Shown here in pieces: positions 53,801-61,416 of a stretch of 64,000 nucleotides of DNA. The DNA is from DATKHR01 sp036557365 (GTDB lineage: Bacteria; Acidobacteriota; Vicinamibacteria; Vicinamibacterales; CAVVIG01), in contig DATBHR010000051.1 of NCBI GenBank assembly GCA_036557365.1, positions 34,432-98,431 on the forward strand, written 5' to 3'. Below the pieces are notes generated by a model that worked only from the letters and a program-made list of their open reading frames with translations, was not told the origin of the DNA and did no database searches. Each line of letters opens with the position of its first letter. The stretch's first letter is position 1. Made by a program: the position numbers and the translations under genes.

Positions 53801-54555
53801 ACGCTGAACGGCTGCGCGTGCGCGATCGAGACCCAGAACGCATCGATCGTCTGGCCCGCGAGCGTGCGTCCGCTGCGGTCGGTAATCGTGACCGAGATCA
53901 TCAGCGGCAACCGCTGCTCGTTCGGCGTTCCGCGCTCTTCGTACAGCTCCTCGAGCGCGACGATGCCCGCCTTGACGTTGAGCGTGTCGACAATGGTTTC
54001 GAACAGCAGCAGATCGCAGCCGCCGTCGATCAGGCCGCGAAGCTGTTCCTTGAATGCCTCCCGCAGCTGGTCGAACGTCATGTTGCGGAACGACGGGTTG
54101 TTGACGTCCGGCGAGATCGACAGGATTCGATTGGTGGGACCGATCGAGCCCGCGACGAATCGCGGACGCTCCGGGGTCCGCGCCGTCCACTCGTCGGCGG
54201 CCTCACGCGCGAGCCTGGCACCCTCGAGGTTCAGCTCGTAGACGATCGACTCGAGGCCGTAATCGGCTTGCGCGATGGCCGTGCTGCTGAACGTGCACGT
54301 CTCGATGATGTCCGCGTCGGCCTCGAGGTATTGATGGTGAATGTCCGTGATCACATCGGGCCGGGTCAGCACGAGGACGTCGTTGTTGCCTTTGAGGTCG
54401 TGCGAATGCGACGCGAAGCGCGCGCCGCGGAAGTCGGCCTCGGTCAGTTTGCGGCGCTGGACCATCGTGCCCATCGCGCCATCGAGTACGAGGATTCGGC
54501 GCTCAAGCAGCGCCTCGAGAGTCTTACGAACGTTTTCGTGATTTCTTGGCTGCAT
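50806..54555 (-). CDS. metH: Cobalamin-dependent methionine synthase
   Basis: 1249 aa from ATG 54553-54555; a TTG seven codons earlier is possible. All MetH modules are present. The homocysteine/zinc domain has ILVLDGAMGTMVQ and zinc Cys in GINCALGARD and VGGCCGTTPDHI. The methyltetrahydrofolate domain follows (MIGERTNVTGSARFARLI; MVDSSKW). The cap and B12 domain has DVHDIGKN, with lower-ligand His779. The activation domain has the SAM-binding RHRGIRPAFGYPACPDHSEK. It transfers methyl from 5-methyl-THF to homocysteine. It overlaps the upstream ArsR-methyltransferase gene by 32 nt, so the two form one operon. Confidence 0.95.
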   Translation of the reverse strand: MQPRNHENVRKTLEALLERRILVLDGAMGTMVQRRKLTEADFRGARFASHSHDLKGNNDVLVLTRPDVITDIHHQYLEADADIIETCTFSSTAIAQADYGLESIVYELNLEGARLAREAADEWTARTPERPRFVAGSIGPTNRILSISPDVNNPSFRNMTFDQLREAFKEQLRGLIDGGCDLLLFETIVDTLNVKAGIVALEELYEERGTPNEQRLPLMISVTITDRSGRTLAGQTIDAFWVSIAHAQPFSVGINCALGARDMRPYLADLAHVASCYVSCYPNAGLPNAFGAYDEQAAETGGYLREFAESGFVNIVGGCCGTTPDHIREIARQVSTLPPRPRPATPTSTYTQFAGLETLTIRPDSNFQMIGERTNVTGSARFARLIRSGNFAEATSVALDQVRGGANLIDVNMDEGMLDSERAMTEFLNYIATEPEIARVPVMVDSSKWSVILAGLKCVQGKAVVNSISLKEGEAEFLKRAAIVRRFGAGVVVMAFDEQGQADTVERKIQICQRAYALLTAAGWNPSDIIFDPNMLAIATGLEEHNAYAINFIEATRIIKETCPGVKVSGGISNLSFSFRGNDLVREAIHSAFLYHAIRAGLDMSIVNAGQLVVYEDIPKDLLEHVEDIIFNRRPDATERMVEFAATVKGEGRKKELDLAWRAESVESRLSYALVHGVVDFIDQDVEEARQKYARPLEIIEGPLMDGMKVVGDLFGAGKMFLPQVVKSARAMKKAVAYLEPFMERERLAAAEASPEAAESLAPRSKGKIVLATVKGDVHDIGKNIVGVVLGCNSYDVVDLGVMVPCDRILDTAVEQHADLVGLSGLITPSLDEMVFVAKEMQRRGFQRPLLIGGATTSRQHTAVKIAPEYTETTVHVLDASRVVDVVSSLLSNDRRGDFKRENAALQERLRDQYGARKERPLLSYDAAIANAPTIDWQREVLPNAPFVGRRLLASVPLEEIVPYIDWTFFFAAWELKGRFPAILDHPQYGPAARELYDNARALLDRIVADRSLTASAVYGFWPAASETDDLVLYRNAEHSGELVRFNLLRQQEAMAHDQANLSLADFVAPRGALAPGRTDSIGAFAVTAGLGADDLARRFERTNDDYNAIIVKALADRLAEALAASLHQTARREWGIDEGSSAEDVLTERHRGIRPAFGYPACPDHSEKFKLFELLGASDIGIGLTEHAAMTPAASVSGLYFASPHARYFNVGRLGEDQIASYARRKGESIEAAERWLTPNLSYEPARC

Positions 54556-55477
54556 CTGGTTTCGTCCCGGAAGCAATCAGTACGATGAACGGGTCGCCCG
54601 CTTTCCGGGCACCGACTCCGACGGTTACGTGCTGCAGACCCGCCCGCTTCAGCATCGTCTCGAGCTCGTCGTCTGCAAAGCCCAGGCGGCGGTCGCCGAG
54701 CTTCGAGCGCACCCAATCTTCGTCGTGCGCCCGCAAATCCAGCACGAGGACGCGTCCGCCAGGCGTCGTGATGCGCACCGCTTCCTCGACGGCGCGCTGC
54801 GGATCGGTGGCGTGATGGAGCGCCTGCGAGAGCATCGCGACGTCGACCGTGTTGTCGGGAAGCGGTAAAGAATCGAGCTCGCCCTTCTTCCACACGACGT
54901 TCGACACCCGTCGTCTCTGGGCAAGGGCGCGTGCACGGTCGAGCACCGACTTCGATCGGTCCACGGCGATGACGCGCGACGCCCAACGTGCGGCCTCGAT
55001 CGTCAGGTACCCTTCGCCGCAGCCGAGATCCGCGACGGCGAGGCGCGGCAGTAACAGCGCGAGCGCGCGCGACCAGGCCGCCCAGCTCCGTCCCGGAACC
55101 AGCTGCCGGGCATCCCTCGCGTCAGGACCTGCATGGGCGTCGAAGTTCTCTTTCCGGAGGCGCAGCACTTCCTGCAGTCGCGCCTCGTCCGCGCGCACGG
55201 CGGCGTCCCGGGCCGACTCGGCGAACTGCGCACGGAGGCTGTCCGCGATCGGTCCGTCGACGAGCGCGGCGCGGTAGTAGCTGAATCCACCATCGCGCTC
55301 TTCAACGACGAGCCCGGAATCCTTCAGAAGGCCGAGGTGCCGCGACACGCCGGATTGGGCCAGCCCGAGGACGCCGGTCAGCTCCGTGACGTTCAAACGC
55401 TCAGCCGAAAGCACGCGAAGCAGGCGGAGCCGCGCTTCGTCGCCGAGCAGCCGATAGAGCGCCGACGCCTGTTTCAC
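54524..55477 (-). CDS. ArsR-type HTH regulator fused to a SAM-dependent methyltransferase (metH-linked)
   Basis: 317 aa from GTG 55475-55477; codons further upstream lie in an AT-rich palindrome and are not taken. Residues about 1-85 are an ArsR winged helix (LYRLLGDEARLRLLRVLSAERLNVTEL; LAQSGVSRHLGLLKDSGLVVEE). Residues about 130-310 are a class I methyltransferase: LAVADLGCGEGYLTIEAARWA (motif I), VIAVDRSK, LPLPDNTVDVAMLSQALHH and TPGGRVLVLDL. It is the upstream partner of metH in the same transcript. The methyltransferase domain may serve as a SAM/SAH sensor or methylate a substrate; SahR of Proteobacteria is an ArsR protein that controls the same pathway in response to SAH. A near-perfect palindrome abuts the start. 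Confidence 0.87.
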   Translation of the reverse strand: MKQASALYRLLGDEARLRLLRVLSAERLNVTELTGVLGLAQSGVSRHLGLLKDSGLVVEERDGGFSYYRAALVDGPIADSLRAQFAESARDAAVRADEARLQEVLRLRKENFDAHAGPDARDARQLVPGRSWAAWSRALALLLPRLAVADLGCGEGYLTIEAARWASRVIAVDRSKSVLDRARALAQRRRVSNVVWKKGELDSLPLPDNTVDVAMLSQALHHATDPQRAVEEAVRITTPGGRVLVLDLRAHDEDWVRSKLGDRRLGFADDELETMLKRAGLQHVTVGVGARKAGDPFIVLIASGTKPDAAKKSRKRS

Positions 55478-55501
55478 ATCTATAAATCTACATTTATTGA
55501 T
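55478..55501 (-). promoter_or_regulatory. Palindromic operator and -10 at the start of the metH-linked regulator
   Basis: The plus strand reads ATCTATAAAT, four centre bases CTAC, then ATTTATTGAT: 10-bp arms with one mismatch. It touches the GTG start codon. The coding strand has TAGATT at 55485-55490, exactly 7 nt before the GTG. An ArsR dimer bound here would cover promoter and start, giving autorepression of the regulator-metH operon. Confidence 0.65.
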
Positions 55502-55541
55502 AACGGCTCGCAATAGCGATGGGTCGCGTCGGGCAGGCGGG

Positions 55542-56444
55542 TCAGATCTCCTGCAGACGTCTGGGCCAGTCGTCCTTCAGCAGGCGCGATAACGAACGGT
55601 CGGCGAGCAACCGGCCGCCGGTTTGGCAGGTCGCGCAGTAATTGCATTCGTTCTCGGCGTAGACGATGCGTTGGACGGGCGAGCCGCAGACGGGACACGG
55701 TTCCTTGAAGCGTCCATGAACGGCCATCTCGCCGTGAAACGCCGTCACCTTCTCGGGAAAACCGTCGCCTGCCTGCCGCCGCAGCCGCTCCACCCACGTG
55801 GTCAACGTCGCGCGCGTCGCCTCATGCAGCCTCGAGATCTCATCGTCCGACAGCGATCGCGTCTGCTTGAGCGGCGATAGACGAGCGGCGTGCAGAATTT
55901 CATCCGAGTACGCGTTGCCGATGCCGCTGAAGATGTGCGGATCGGTGAGCGACCGCTTCACCGTGTGGTTTTCCTCGACGAGTCGCGCCTTGAACGCCTC
56001 GCGGGAAGCATCGAGCGGCTCCAGACCGCCAGGATCGAGCGCCTTCAGTTCGTCAACGGTTCGTACGAGCTGCATCGACGCCCGTTTCTTCGAGCCGGCT
56101 TCGGTAAAAACCAACTGACCGTGCGCGAACTCGAAGGTGGCGAGAATCAGTTTCGATCCGATTCCCAGCTTCGCGCCCTTCTCGCGCCATCGAAGCCGTC
56201 CCGCGATCATGAGATGGATGACGAGGTATAGCGGAACCGGCCGTTCGTCGCCGCCGAATTCGAGCACGATCCGCTTGCCGATTCGGCGCGCGCCGCTCAC
56301 GATGCGGCCGAAGACCGCGTCGAGCGGCGGCTCGACGGACCGGAGCACGAATGGACTGCGGAGAACTATGCGCTCGAGGCGTCGGCCGACGACACGCCGC
56401 TCGAGCGCTTCCAGGTAGACGACGACGTCCGGAAGCTCGGGCAA
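55542..56444 (-). CDS. mutM: Fpg/Nei-family DNA glycosylase
   Basis: 300 aa. MPELPDVVVYLEALERRVVG supplies the catalytic Pro2 and Glu3. The helix-two-turn-helix with SGIGNAYSDEILHAARLSP follows. The zinc finger is CPVC-x16-CATC near residues 250-272, and the N-terminal domain has a conserved Lys in RIGKRIVLEF. The enzyme removes oxidised purines or pyrimidines and nicks the backbone (beta,delta-elimination). The Fpg versus Nei choice is uncertain: the ELPDV form (rather than ELPEV) and the 300-aa length suit an Fpg-like clade. It follows the small unknown gene by 10 nt, so the two are one transcript. Confidence 0.88.
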   Translation of the reverse strand: MPELPDVVVYLEALERRVVGRRLERIVLRSPFVLRSVEPPLDAVFGRIVSGARRIGKRIVLEFGGDERPVPLYLVIHLMIAGRLRWREKGAKLGIGSKLILATFEFAHGQLVFTEAGSKKRASMQLVRTVDELKALDPGGLEPLDASREAFKARLVEENHTVKRSLTDPHIFSGIGNAYSDEILHAARLSPLKQTRSLSDDEISRLHEATRATLTTWVERLRRQAGDGFPEKVTAFHGEMAVHGRFKEPCPVCGSPVQRIVYAENECNYCATCQTGGRLLADRSLSRLLKDDWPRRLQEI

Positions 56445-56454
56445 GAAACTGGCG

Positions 56455-56787
56455 CTACTGCTTCAACCAATCGGCGATCTGCTCGCGCGTCCAGTGATGA
56501 TCGTCGTTCAGGTGCAGAATGATCGCGTTGAGCGGCAGCCGCTTCTGGCATCCCACCGGACAACGGCGGCGAACGTTCTCGAGACAGTCGAAGAGTCGAT
56601 CGAGCCGTGGTCGTACCGCATGCGCATCCTCCGGCAGCGAGTACGCGCCTTCGTAGGCAGCACCGAGAGCGCACGATCCGCCGTGGTCGTCGAAGTACTC
56701 ACCGAACGCCTGCGAGGGTCGACGCCGTGCGCCAGCCACGATGGCGTCGGCGAGTTCGAGCTGGTCTTCACGCGGCACCTGATGCAT
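56455..56787 (-). CDS. Small protein with CALGA motif, unknown function
   Basis: 110 aa from ATG 56785-56787 preceded by GAGGAG. Visible features are an N-terminal helix (PREDQLELADAIVAGARRRP), the motif GGSCALGAAYEGAYSL, a middle with three more Cys (DCLENVRRRCPVGCQ), and the C-terminal LNAIILHLNDDHHWTREQIADWLKQ. I recall the combination CALGAA...LND..WTREQIADWL from small soluble bacterial proteins of unknown role. The four Cys could bind a metal. It is cotranscribed with the downstream glycosylase gene. Confidence 0.75.
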   Translation of the reverse strand: MHQVPREDQLELADAIVAGARRRPSQAFGEYFDDHGGSCALGAAYEGAYSLPEDAHAVRPRLDRLFDCLENVRRRCPVGCQKRLPLNAIILHLNDDHHWTREQIADWLKQ

Positions 56788-56946
56788 CGGGCACTCCTCT
56801 GACTGCCCCGATTCTACGCCTCGGCACGCGCGTCCGCACCTGTCCGGAACCGGACGCGGTCCGGCTGGTGTGCGACGCACTAAACGACTAGTCTGGTGAC
56901 CGGCCGGTCCGACGTGCGGGTCGTCTTACTGGTCGGTGCGTCGACC

Positions 56947-57504
56947 ATGAAACTGCCTGCTGTCCTCGTGGTATTTCTCGTCGCCAGCCCCGCGCTGGCG
57001 CAGCAGGAAGCGCCGACCACGCCGTCCGATTCGCAGGCCCAGACGTTTCATCTCCCGGTCTCCGTCGACCACATTCGCGAGGCGCTCGAAGAGCAGCCTG
57101 CGACCGTGCTGACCCTCGACACCATCCCCACCTTCCGCGTCCTCATCTCGGAGCGCCAGCGAATCGACGACCTTGTCTCGACGCTCGACTTCCGGACGAC
57201 GCGCCAGCGTGGCGGGTTGTATTGGAACGAAATCCAGCGATTGACCTGGCCCGCGGTCGACAATCCCTATTTGCAGCCGTACAGCGGCTTCTCGACGGGC
57301 GAACAATTGCAACTCGCCGCAGAGAGCGCGCTGGAGATGTACCTGGCGACGAAGCTCGTACAGGCCATCGGCGGTGCGATCCAGAATCATCGGCAGACCG
57401 CCGCGAAACGCGAAGTCCAGCAAGCCATCCAGGACTACTGCGCGGCCCAGCCCGACGGCGGCATCGGCATTCAAATCTGCTCGACGACACCCTCGGTCCG
57501 CTGA
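56947..57504 (+). CDS. Exported small protein, unknown function
   Basis: 185 aa from ATG 56947. MKLPAVLVVFLVASPALAQQ is a signal peptide with a clear LAQ cleavage site. The mature part (TFHLPVSVDHIREALEEQPATVLTLDTIPTFRVLISERQRI in segments) is amphipathic and contains PVSVDHIREAL and PTFRVLISERQRIDDLV, motifs I recall in secreted acidobacterial proteins of no known role. A helical C-terminal part (AAESALEMYLATKLVQAIGG) ends with two Cys (DYCAAQ, QICSTT) that could pair. It is not part of the neighbouring operon: a 73-nt gap with the operator of the ahcY regulator follows. Confidence 0.72.
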   Translation: MKLPAVLVVFLVASPALAQQEAPTTPSDSQAQTFHLPVSVDHIREALEEQPATVLTLDTIPTFRVLISERQRIDDLVSTLDFRTTRQRGGLYWNEIQRLTWPAVDNPYLQPYSGFSTGEQLQLAAESALEMYLATKLVQAIGGAIQNHRQTAAKREVQQAIQDYCAAQPDGGIGIQICSTTPSVR

Positions 57505-57560
57505 CGCTCTGAATCGTCCGAGCGCCTGAGCTTGCGCCGCCTCGACAAGCCGTGTATCCT

Positions 57561-57582
57561 TTCATCCGGTTTTACGGATGAA
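57561..57582 (+). promoter_or_regulatory. Perfect palindrome over the start of the ahcY-linked regulator
   Basis: Arms TTCATCCG (57561-57568) and CGGATGAA (57575-57582) are perfect 8-bp complements around the 6-nt centre GTTTTA. The ATG at 57578 lies in the right arm. TATCCT at 57555-57560 is a possible -10 immediately upstream. Binding of the encoded ArsR protein would block both. Confidence 0.65.
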
Positions 57583-58540
57583 TGCCAAAGCGCCGGCGAT
57601 TCTGGATCACCTGACGTCGCTGGCCGACACGACGCGAAGCCGGATTCTGTTGCTGCTCGACCGCCACGAGCTGACGGTTGGCGAGCTGTGCCAGATCGTG
57701 CAGCTGCCGCAGTCCACGGTCAGCCGGCATCTGAAGGCGCTCGCCGACGCGGATTGGATCGGCTCGCGTTCGGAAGGCACGAGCCGGCTGTACACGATGA
57801 CGCGGGACGATCTCGAACCCGCGGCGCGCCGTCTCTGGCTGCTCGTGCGCGAGCAGGTCGGGTCGACGCCGGCGGCGGCGCAGGATCAGCGCCGCCTGCA
57901 CGCCGCACTCGCTGCGCGTCGCACGAAGTCGCAGGAGTTCTTCTCCTCGTCTGCCGGACAGTGGGATCGCGTGCGCGACGAGCTCTTCGGCGACCGCTTT
58001 CATTTGTCCGCGCTGACAGCGTTTCTCGATTCGTCGTGGACCATCGGCGATCTCGGCTGCGGCACGGGTCAGGTCAGCGCGGCGCTCGCGCCATTCGTCG
58101 CGCATGTGATCGGCGTCGACGGATCAACGGCAATGTTGCAGGCGGCGCGGAAGCGCCTCGCCGATCTCGAGAACGTCGACCTGCGTCGCGGCGAGCTCGA
58201 ATCGCTGCCTATCGAAGACGCGCAGCTCGACGCCGCGACCCTGATGCTCGTGCTGCATCACCTGCCCGAGCCGGAACGCGCGCTTTCCGAAGCGCTGCGC
58301 GTGCTCAAGCCCGGCGGCCGGCTGCTGATCGTCGACATGCTGCCGCACGATCGCGAGCATTACCGGCAGCAGCTGGGACACGTGTGGTTGGGTTTTTCTG
58401 ACGAACAGATGCGACGGATGCTCGAGGCGATCGGATTCGCCGGCATCAAACACACGCCGCTCACGCCCGACGAAGCGGCAAAAGGACCTGGCTTGTTCGT
58501 CGTGAGCGCCGTCAAGCCACGGCTGAAGGAGACGGAATGA
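57578..58540 (+). CDS. ArsR-type HTH regulator fused to a SAM-dependent methyltransferase (ahcY-linked)
   Basis: 320 aa, ATG at 57578. The ArsR winged helix is at about 5-90 (ILDHLTSLADTTRSRILLLLDRHELTVGELC; LPQSTVSRHLKALADADWIG). The class I methyltransferase is at about 140-310: TIGDLGCGTGQVSAALAPFV, VIGVDGSTAML, LPIEDAQLDAATLMLVLHHLPEPE, LKPGGRLLIVDMLPHDRE. It has the same layout as the metH-linked protein 2 kb away, but the two are clearly diverged. The stop overlaps ahcY by ATGA, tying translation of regulator and SAH hydrolase. Likely an SAH/SAM-responsive autorepressor of this operon (inference); whether the methyltransferase is catalytic is unknown. Confidence 0.88.
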   Translation: MNAKAPAILDHLTSLADTTRSRILLLLDRHELTVGELCQIVQLPQSTVSRHLKALADADWIGSRSEGTSRLYTMTRDDLEPAARRLWLLVREQVGSTPAAAQDQRRLHAALAARRTKSQEFFSSSAGQWDRVRDELFGDRFHLSALTAFLDSSWTIGDLGCGTGQVSAALAPFVAHVIGVDGSTAMLQAARKRLADLENVDLRRGELESLPIEDAQLDAATLMLVLHHLPEPERALSEALRVLKPGGRLLIVDMLPHDREHYRQQLGHVWLGFSDEQMRRMLEAIGFAGIKHTPLTPDEAAKGPGLFVVSAVKPRLKETE

Positions 58541-60036
58541 CTACTGTGACCGAGAAAATGCACCCGTTCGCCGCCGCCAAAGCCGCGGGACGCGAACCGT
58601 TCAAGGTGAAGAACCTGGCGGAGGCCGACTTCGGCCGCAAGGAAATTCGCCTCGCCGAGCAGGAAATGCCCGGACTGATGGCGCTGCGCAAGCAGTACGG
58701 CGCGAAAAAGCCGCTGGCTGGCGCGCGCGTCATGGGCTCGCTGCACATGACGATTCAGACGGCCGTGCTCATCGAGACGCTGACCGAGCTGGGCGCCGAC
58801 GTCCGCTGGGTGTCATGCAACATCTTCTCGACGCAGGATCACGCGGCTGCGGCCGTCGTGGTCGGTCGTCCGGAAACCGGCGGCACGCAGACGGATCCGA
58901 AGGGCACCCCGGTCTTTGCCTGGAAGGGCGAGACGCTCGACGAGTACTGGTGGTGCACGGAGCAGGCGCTCGAGTGGCCCGATGGAAGCGGCCCGACGCT
59001 CATTGTCGATGACGGCGGCGACGCGACGCTGCTCGTGCACAAGGGCGCCGAGTTCGAGAAGGCTGGCAAGGTGCCGGCATTCGATGCGGACAAGGAACCC
59101 GAGGAGTGGGGTGTCATCCTCAACACCATCACCGCGTCGATGGCGAAGGACAAGGCACGCTACGGGCGAATCGCCAAGACGATTCGCGGCGTGAGCGAGG
59201 AAACGACGACCGGTGTGCACCGCCTGTATCAGATGATGGACGCGGGCACGCTGCTCTTCCCCGCCATCAACGTCAACGATTCGGTAACCAAGTCGAAGTT
59301 CGACAACATCTACGGCTGCCGCCACTCGCTGCCGGACGGGCTCGCACGCGCGACCGACGTCATGCTCGGCGGCAAGGTCGCAGTCGTCTTCGGATACGGC
59401 GAAGTCGGCAAGGGCTGCGCGCAGGCGCTCCGCGGCCAGGGCTGCCGCGTCGTCGTCACCGAGATCGACCCGATTTGCGCGCTGCAGGCCGCGATGGAGG
59501 GCTACGAGGTGGTCCGCATCGAGGACGTGCTCGAGAAGGCGGACATCTTCATCACGGCGACGGGCAACTTCAACATCATCTCGGCCGCGCAGATGGCGAA
59601 GATGAAGGACAAGGCCATCGTCGGCAACATCGGCCACTTCGACAATGAGATCGACATGGCCGGGTTGAAGAAGTATCCGGGCATCAAGCACGTGAACATC
59701 AAGCCGCAGTACGACGAGTGGATCTTCCCGGACGGCCACTCGGTGCTCGTGCTCGCCGAAGGCCGCTTGCTCAACCTCGGCTGCGCGACGGGTCACCCGT
59801 CATTCGTGATGTCGGCGTCGTTCACCAACCAGGTGCTCGCGCAGATGGAACTGCATCAGAACGCCGAGAAGATCGGCAAGAACGTGCTGATGCTGCCGAA
59901 GAAGCTCGACGAAGAAGTCGCGCGGCTGCACCTCGAGAAGCTCGGTGTGCACTTGACGAAGCTCACGGCGGAGCAGGCCAAGTACATCGGGGTTGCGGTC
60001 GAGGGACCGTACAAGCCCGAACACTATCGGTACTGA
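58537..60036 (+). CDS. ahcY: S-adenosylhomocysteine hydrolase
   Basis: 499 aa, ATG overlapping the regulator stop. It splits SAH into adenosine and homocysteine, removing the product inhibitor of methyltransferases. Motifs: GARVMGSLHMTIQTAVLIETL, CNIFSTQDHAAAAV, the about 40-residue insert after TLDEYWWCTEQALEWPDGSG that marks the long bacterial type, GVSEETTTGVHRLYQM, and the NAD Rossmann motif VVFGYGEVGKGCAQALRGQG. The C-terminal Lys-Tyr tail (PYKPEHYRY) completes the NAD site of the neighbouring subunit. Homocysteine from this step is the substrate of MetH encoded 2 kb away. Confidence 0.96.
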   Translation: MTTVTEKMHPFAAAKAAGREPFKVKNLAEADFGRKEIRLAEQEMPGLMALRKQYGAKKPLAGARVMGSLHMTIQTAVLIETLTELGADVRWVSCNIFSTQDHAAAAVVVGRPETGGTQTDPKGTPVFAWKGETLDEYWWCTEQALEWPDGSGPTLIVDDGGDATLLVHKGAEFEKAGKVPAFDADKEPEEWGVILNTITASMAKDKARYGRIAKTIRGVSEETTTGVHRLYQMMDAGTLLFPAINVNDSVTKSKFDNIYGCRHSLPDGLARATDVMLGGKVAVVFGYGEVGKGCAQALRGQGCRVVVTEIDPICALQAAMEGYEVVRIEDVLEKADIFITATGNFNIISAAQMAKMKDKAIVGNIGHFDNEIDMAGLKKYPGIKHVNIKPQYDEWIFPDGHSVLVLAEGRLLNLGCATGHPSFVMSASFTNQVLAQMELHQNAEKIGKNVLMLPKKLDEEVARLHLEKLGVHLTKLTAEQAKYIGVAVEGPYKPEHYRY

Positions 60037-60052
60037 CGCGCGTCAACGTAGC

Positions 60053-60161
60053 GCCGTTTTCGATTCGGTGTAGGCCGCCGAAAACGGCTCGAGAACTCAG
60101 AGCTCAGAGCGTGGAAGTTTCGGAGCGCACGCGGCGGGCGGCGCGGACCTTCGCGCCGCCC
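60053..60161 (+). other. Two strong hairpins between ahcY and serA
   Basis: The first stem GCCGTTTTCG/CGAAAACGGC (60053-60062, 60079-60088) is a perfect 10-bp stem. The second, GGGCGGCGCG/CGCGCCGCCC (60136-60145, 60152-60161), is a perfect 10-bp stem with a 6-nt loop, followed by GTTGTCTCTC rather than a T-run. They may act as a weak terminator or attenuator before serA. Confidence 0.45.
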
Positions 60162-60195
60162 GTTGTCTCTCTGGCTACCGCTGGAAGGAGTCATC

Positions 60196-61374
60196 GTGTT
60201 CAAAGTGCGCACGCTCAACAACATTGCCCCGATCGGACTCTCCAGGTTTCCGACGGACGTCTACCAGGTGGGCGGCGCGGACGTCGCGGAGCCTGACGCG
60301 ATCCTCGTACGATCGGCAGACATGCACGCCGCAGAGATTCCTGGCGCCTTGAAGGCGGTGGGGCGCGCGGGCGCGGGCGTGAACAACATCCCCGTGGCCA
60401 GGATGAGCGAACGAGGCATCCCGGTGTTCAACGCCCCCGGCGCGAACGCGAACGCGGTCAAGGAGCTCGTCATGGCCGGCCTGGTCCTCGCCTCTCGTCA
60501 GATCTGCGAGGCCTGGGACTTCGCGCGCGGTCTGGAAGGATCCGATGAGGAGATCAATCGCGCGGTGGAGGCGGGCAAGAAGAAGTTCGCGGGCTTCGAG
60601 CTGCCCGGCCGCATCCTTGGCGTCGTTGGTCTGGGGGCGATCGGGCGGCTCGTGGCCAATGCCGGCGTCGCGTTGGGGATGCAGGTGGTCGGGTTCGATC
60701 CCGGCCTGACCGTCGAAGGCGCGTGGCAGCTCTCGGCGTCGGTCAGGAAGGCGCGGTCGCTCGACGAGGTGATCCGCGCGTCCGACTTTCTCACGGTTCA
60801 CGTGCCTCTCGCCGACGCGACGCGCCATCTGGTCAAGGGCGACCGCTTGACGCTCATGAAGAAAGGCGCCGTTCTCCTCAACTTCGCTCGCGAGGGCATT
60901 GTGGACGAACAGGCCGTCATCGCCGCGCTTGACGCCGGACACCTGCACGCCTACGTCTGTGATTTTCCGACCAACGCGACCAGGGCGCACCGCCGCTGTG
61001 TCGCGTTGCCGCATCTCGGCGCGTCCACCGCTGAGGCCGAGGACAACTGCGCGGTCATGGTCGTCGATCAGATCCGCGACTTTTTGGAGAACGGCAACGT
61101 CCGGAACGCCGTCAACTTCCCCGAGGTCGTGACGCCGCGTCAGACGGCCTACCGGCTCGTGTGCGCCAATGCGAACGTGCCGACAATGTTGGGCCAGATT
61201 TCAGATGCGCTCGGACATGCGGGCCTGAACATCCACAGCATGGCCAACTCCTCGCGCGCCGAGGTCGCCTACACCGTCGTCGACCTCGACTCGCCATTGC
61301 CGGCGTCGGTGCTCGAGCACATCGCGTCGATCAAGGGCGTGTTGATGGCTCGGATGGTGGCGCCGCCGCGATAG
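60196..61374 (+). CDS. serA: D-3-phosphoglycerate dehydrogenase with C-terminal ACT domain
   Basis: 392 aa, GTG start at 60196 preceded by GGAAGGAG. NAD-dependent D-2-hydroxyacid dehydrogenase fold: GRAGAGVNNIPV, GVVGLGAIGRLVANAG, LLNFAREGIVDEQAV and VALPHLGASTAEAEDN (catalytic His). A C-terminal ACT-like domain (about 320-392, SDALGHAGLNIHSMANSSR) probably senses serine. It catalyses the first step of phosphorylated serine synthesis, and serine supplies one-carbon units and the cysteine/methionine skeleton. This fits its location after ahcY. The short (about 390-aa) form lacks the extra domain of long SerA proteins. Confidence 0.88.
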   Translation: MFKVRTLNNIAPIGLSRFPTDVYQVGGADVAEPDAILVRSADMHAAEIPGALKAVGRAGAGVNNIPVARMSERGIPVFNAPGANANAVKELVMAGLVLASRQICEAWDFARGLEGSDEEINRAVEAGKKKFAGFELPGRILGVVGLGAIGRLVANAGVALGMQVVGFDPGLTVEGAWQLSASVRKARSLDEVIRASDFLTVHVPLADATRHLVKGDRLTLMKKGAVLLNFAREGIVDEQAVIAALDAGHLHAYVCDFPTNATRAHRRCVALPHLGASTAEAEDNCAVMVVDQIRDFLENGNVRNAVNFPEVVTPRQTAYRLVCANANVPTMLGQISDALGHAGLNIHSMANSSRAEVAYTVVDLDSPLPASVLEHIASIKGVLMARMVAPPR

Positions 61375-61377
61375 CTG

Positions 61378-61416
61378 CTTCGCGGAGTTCGCGCCGGCCG
61401 CGGGCTCCGCGCGAAG
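61378..61416 (+). other. GC-rich hairpin after serA
   Basis: CTTCGCGGAG pairs with CTCCGCGCGAAG (bulge of two) around a GC-rich loop, 3 nt after the serA stop. There is no T-run. The rest of the 118-nt convergent gap shows nothing else. Confidence 0.4.

Noticed and set aside
52528..54588. Plus-strand frame of 686 codons opposite metH
   Set aside because: Antisense to an unmistakable MetH; Arg/Asp-rich with no motifs.
57505..57577. SAH or SAM riboswitch before the ahcY operon
   Set aside because: The 73-nt leader has no SAH-riboswitch or SAM-riboswitch consensus that I can recognise; a protein-type palindrome is present instead.
60136..60161. Intrinsic terminator between ahcY and serA
   Set aside because: Strong stem but no T-run follows, so it is listed only as a hairpin.
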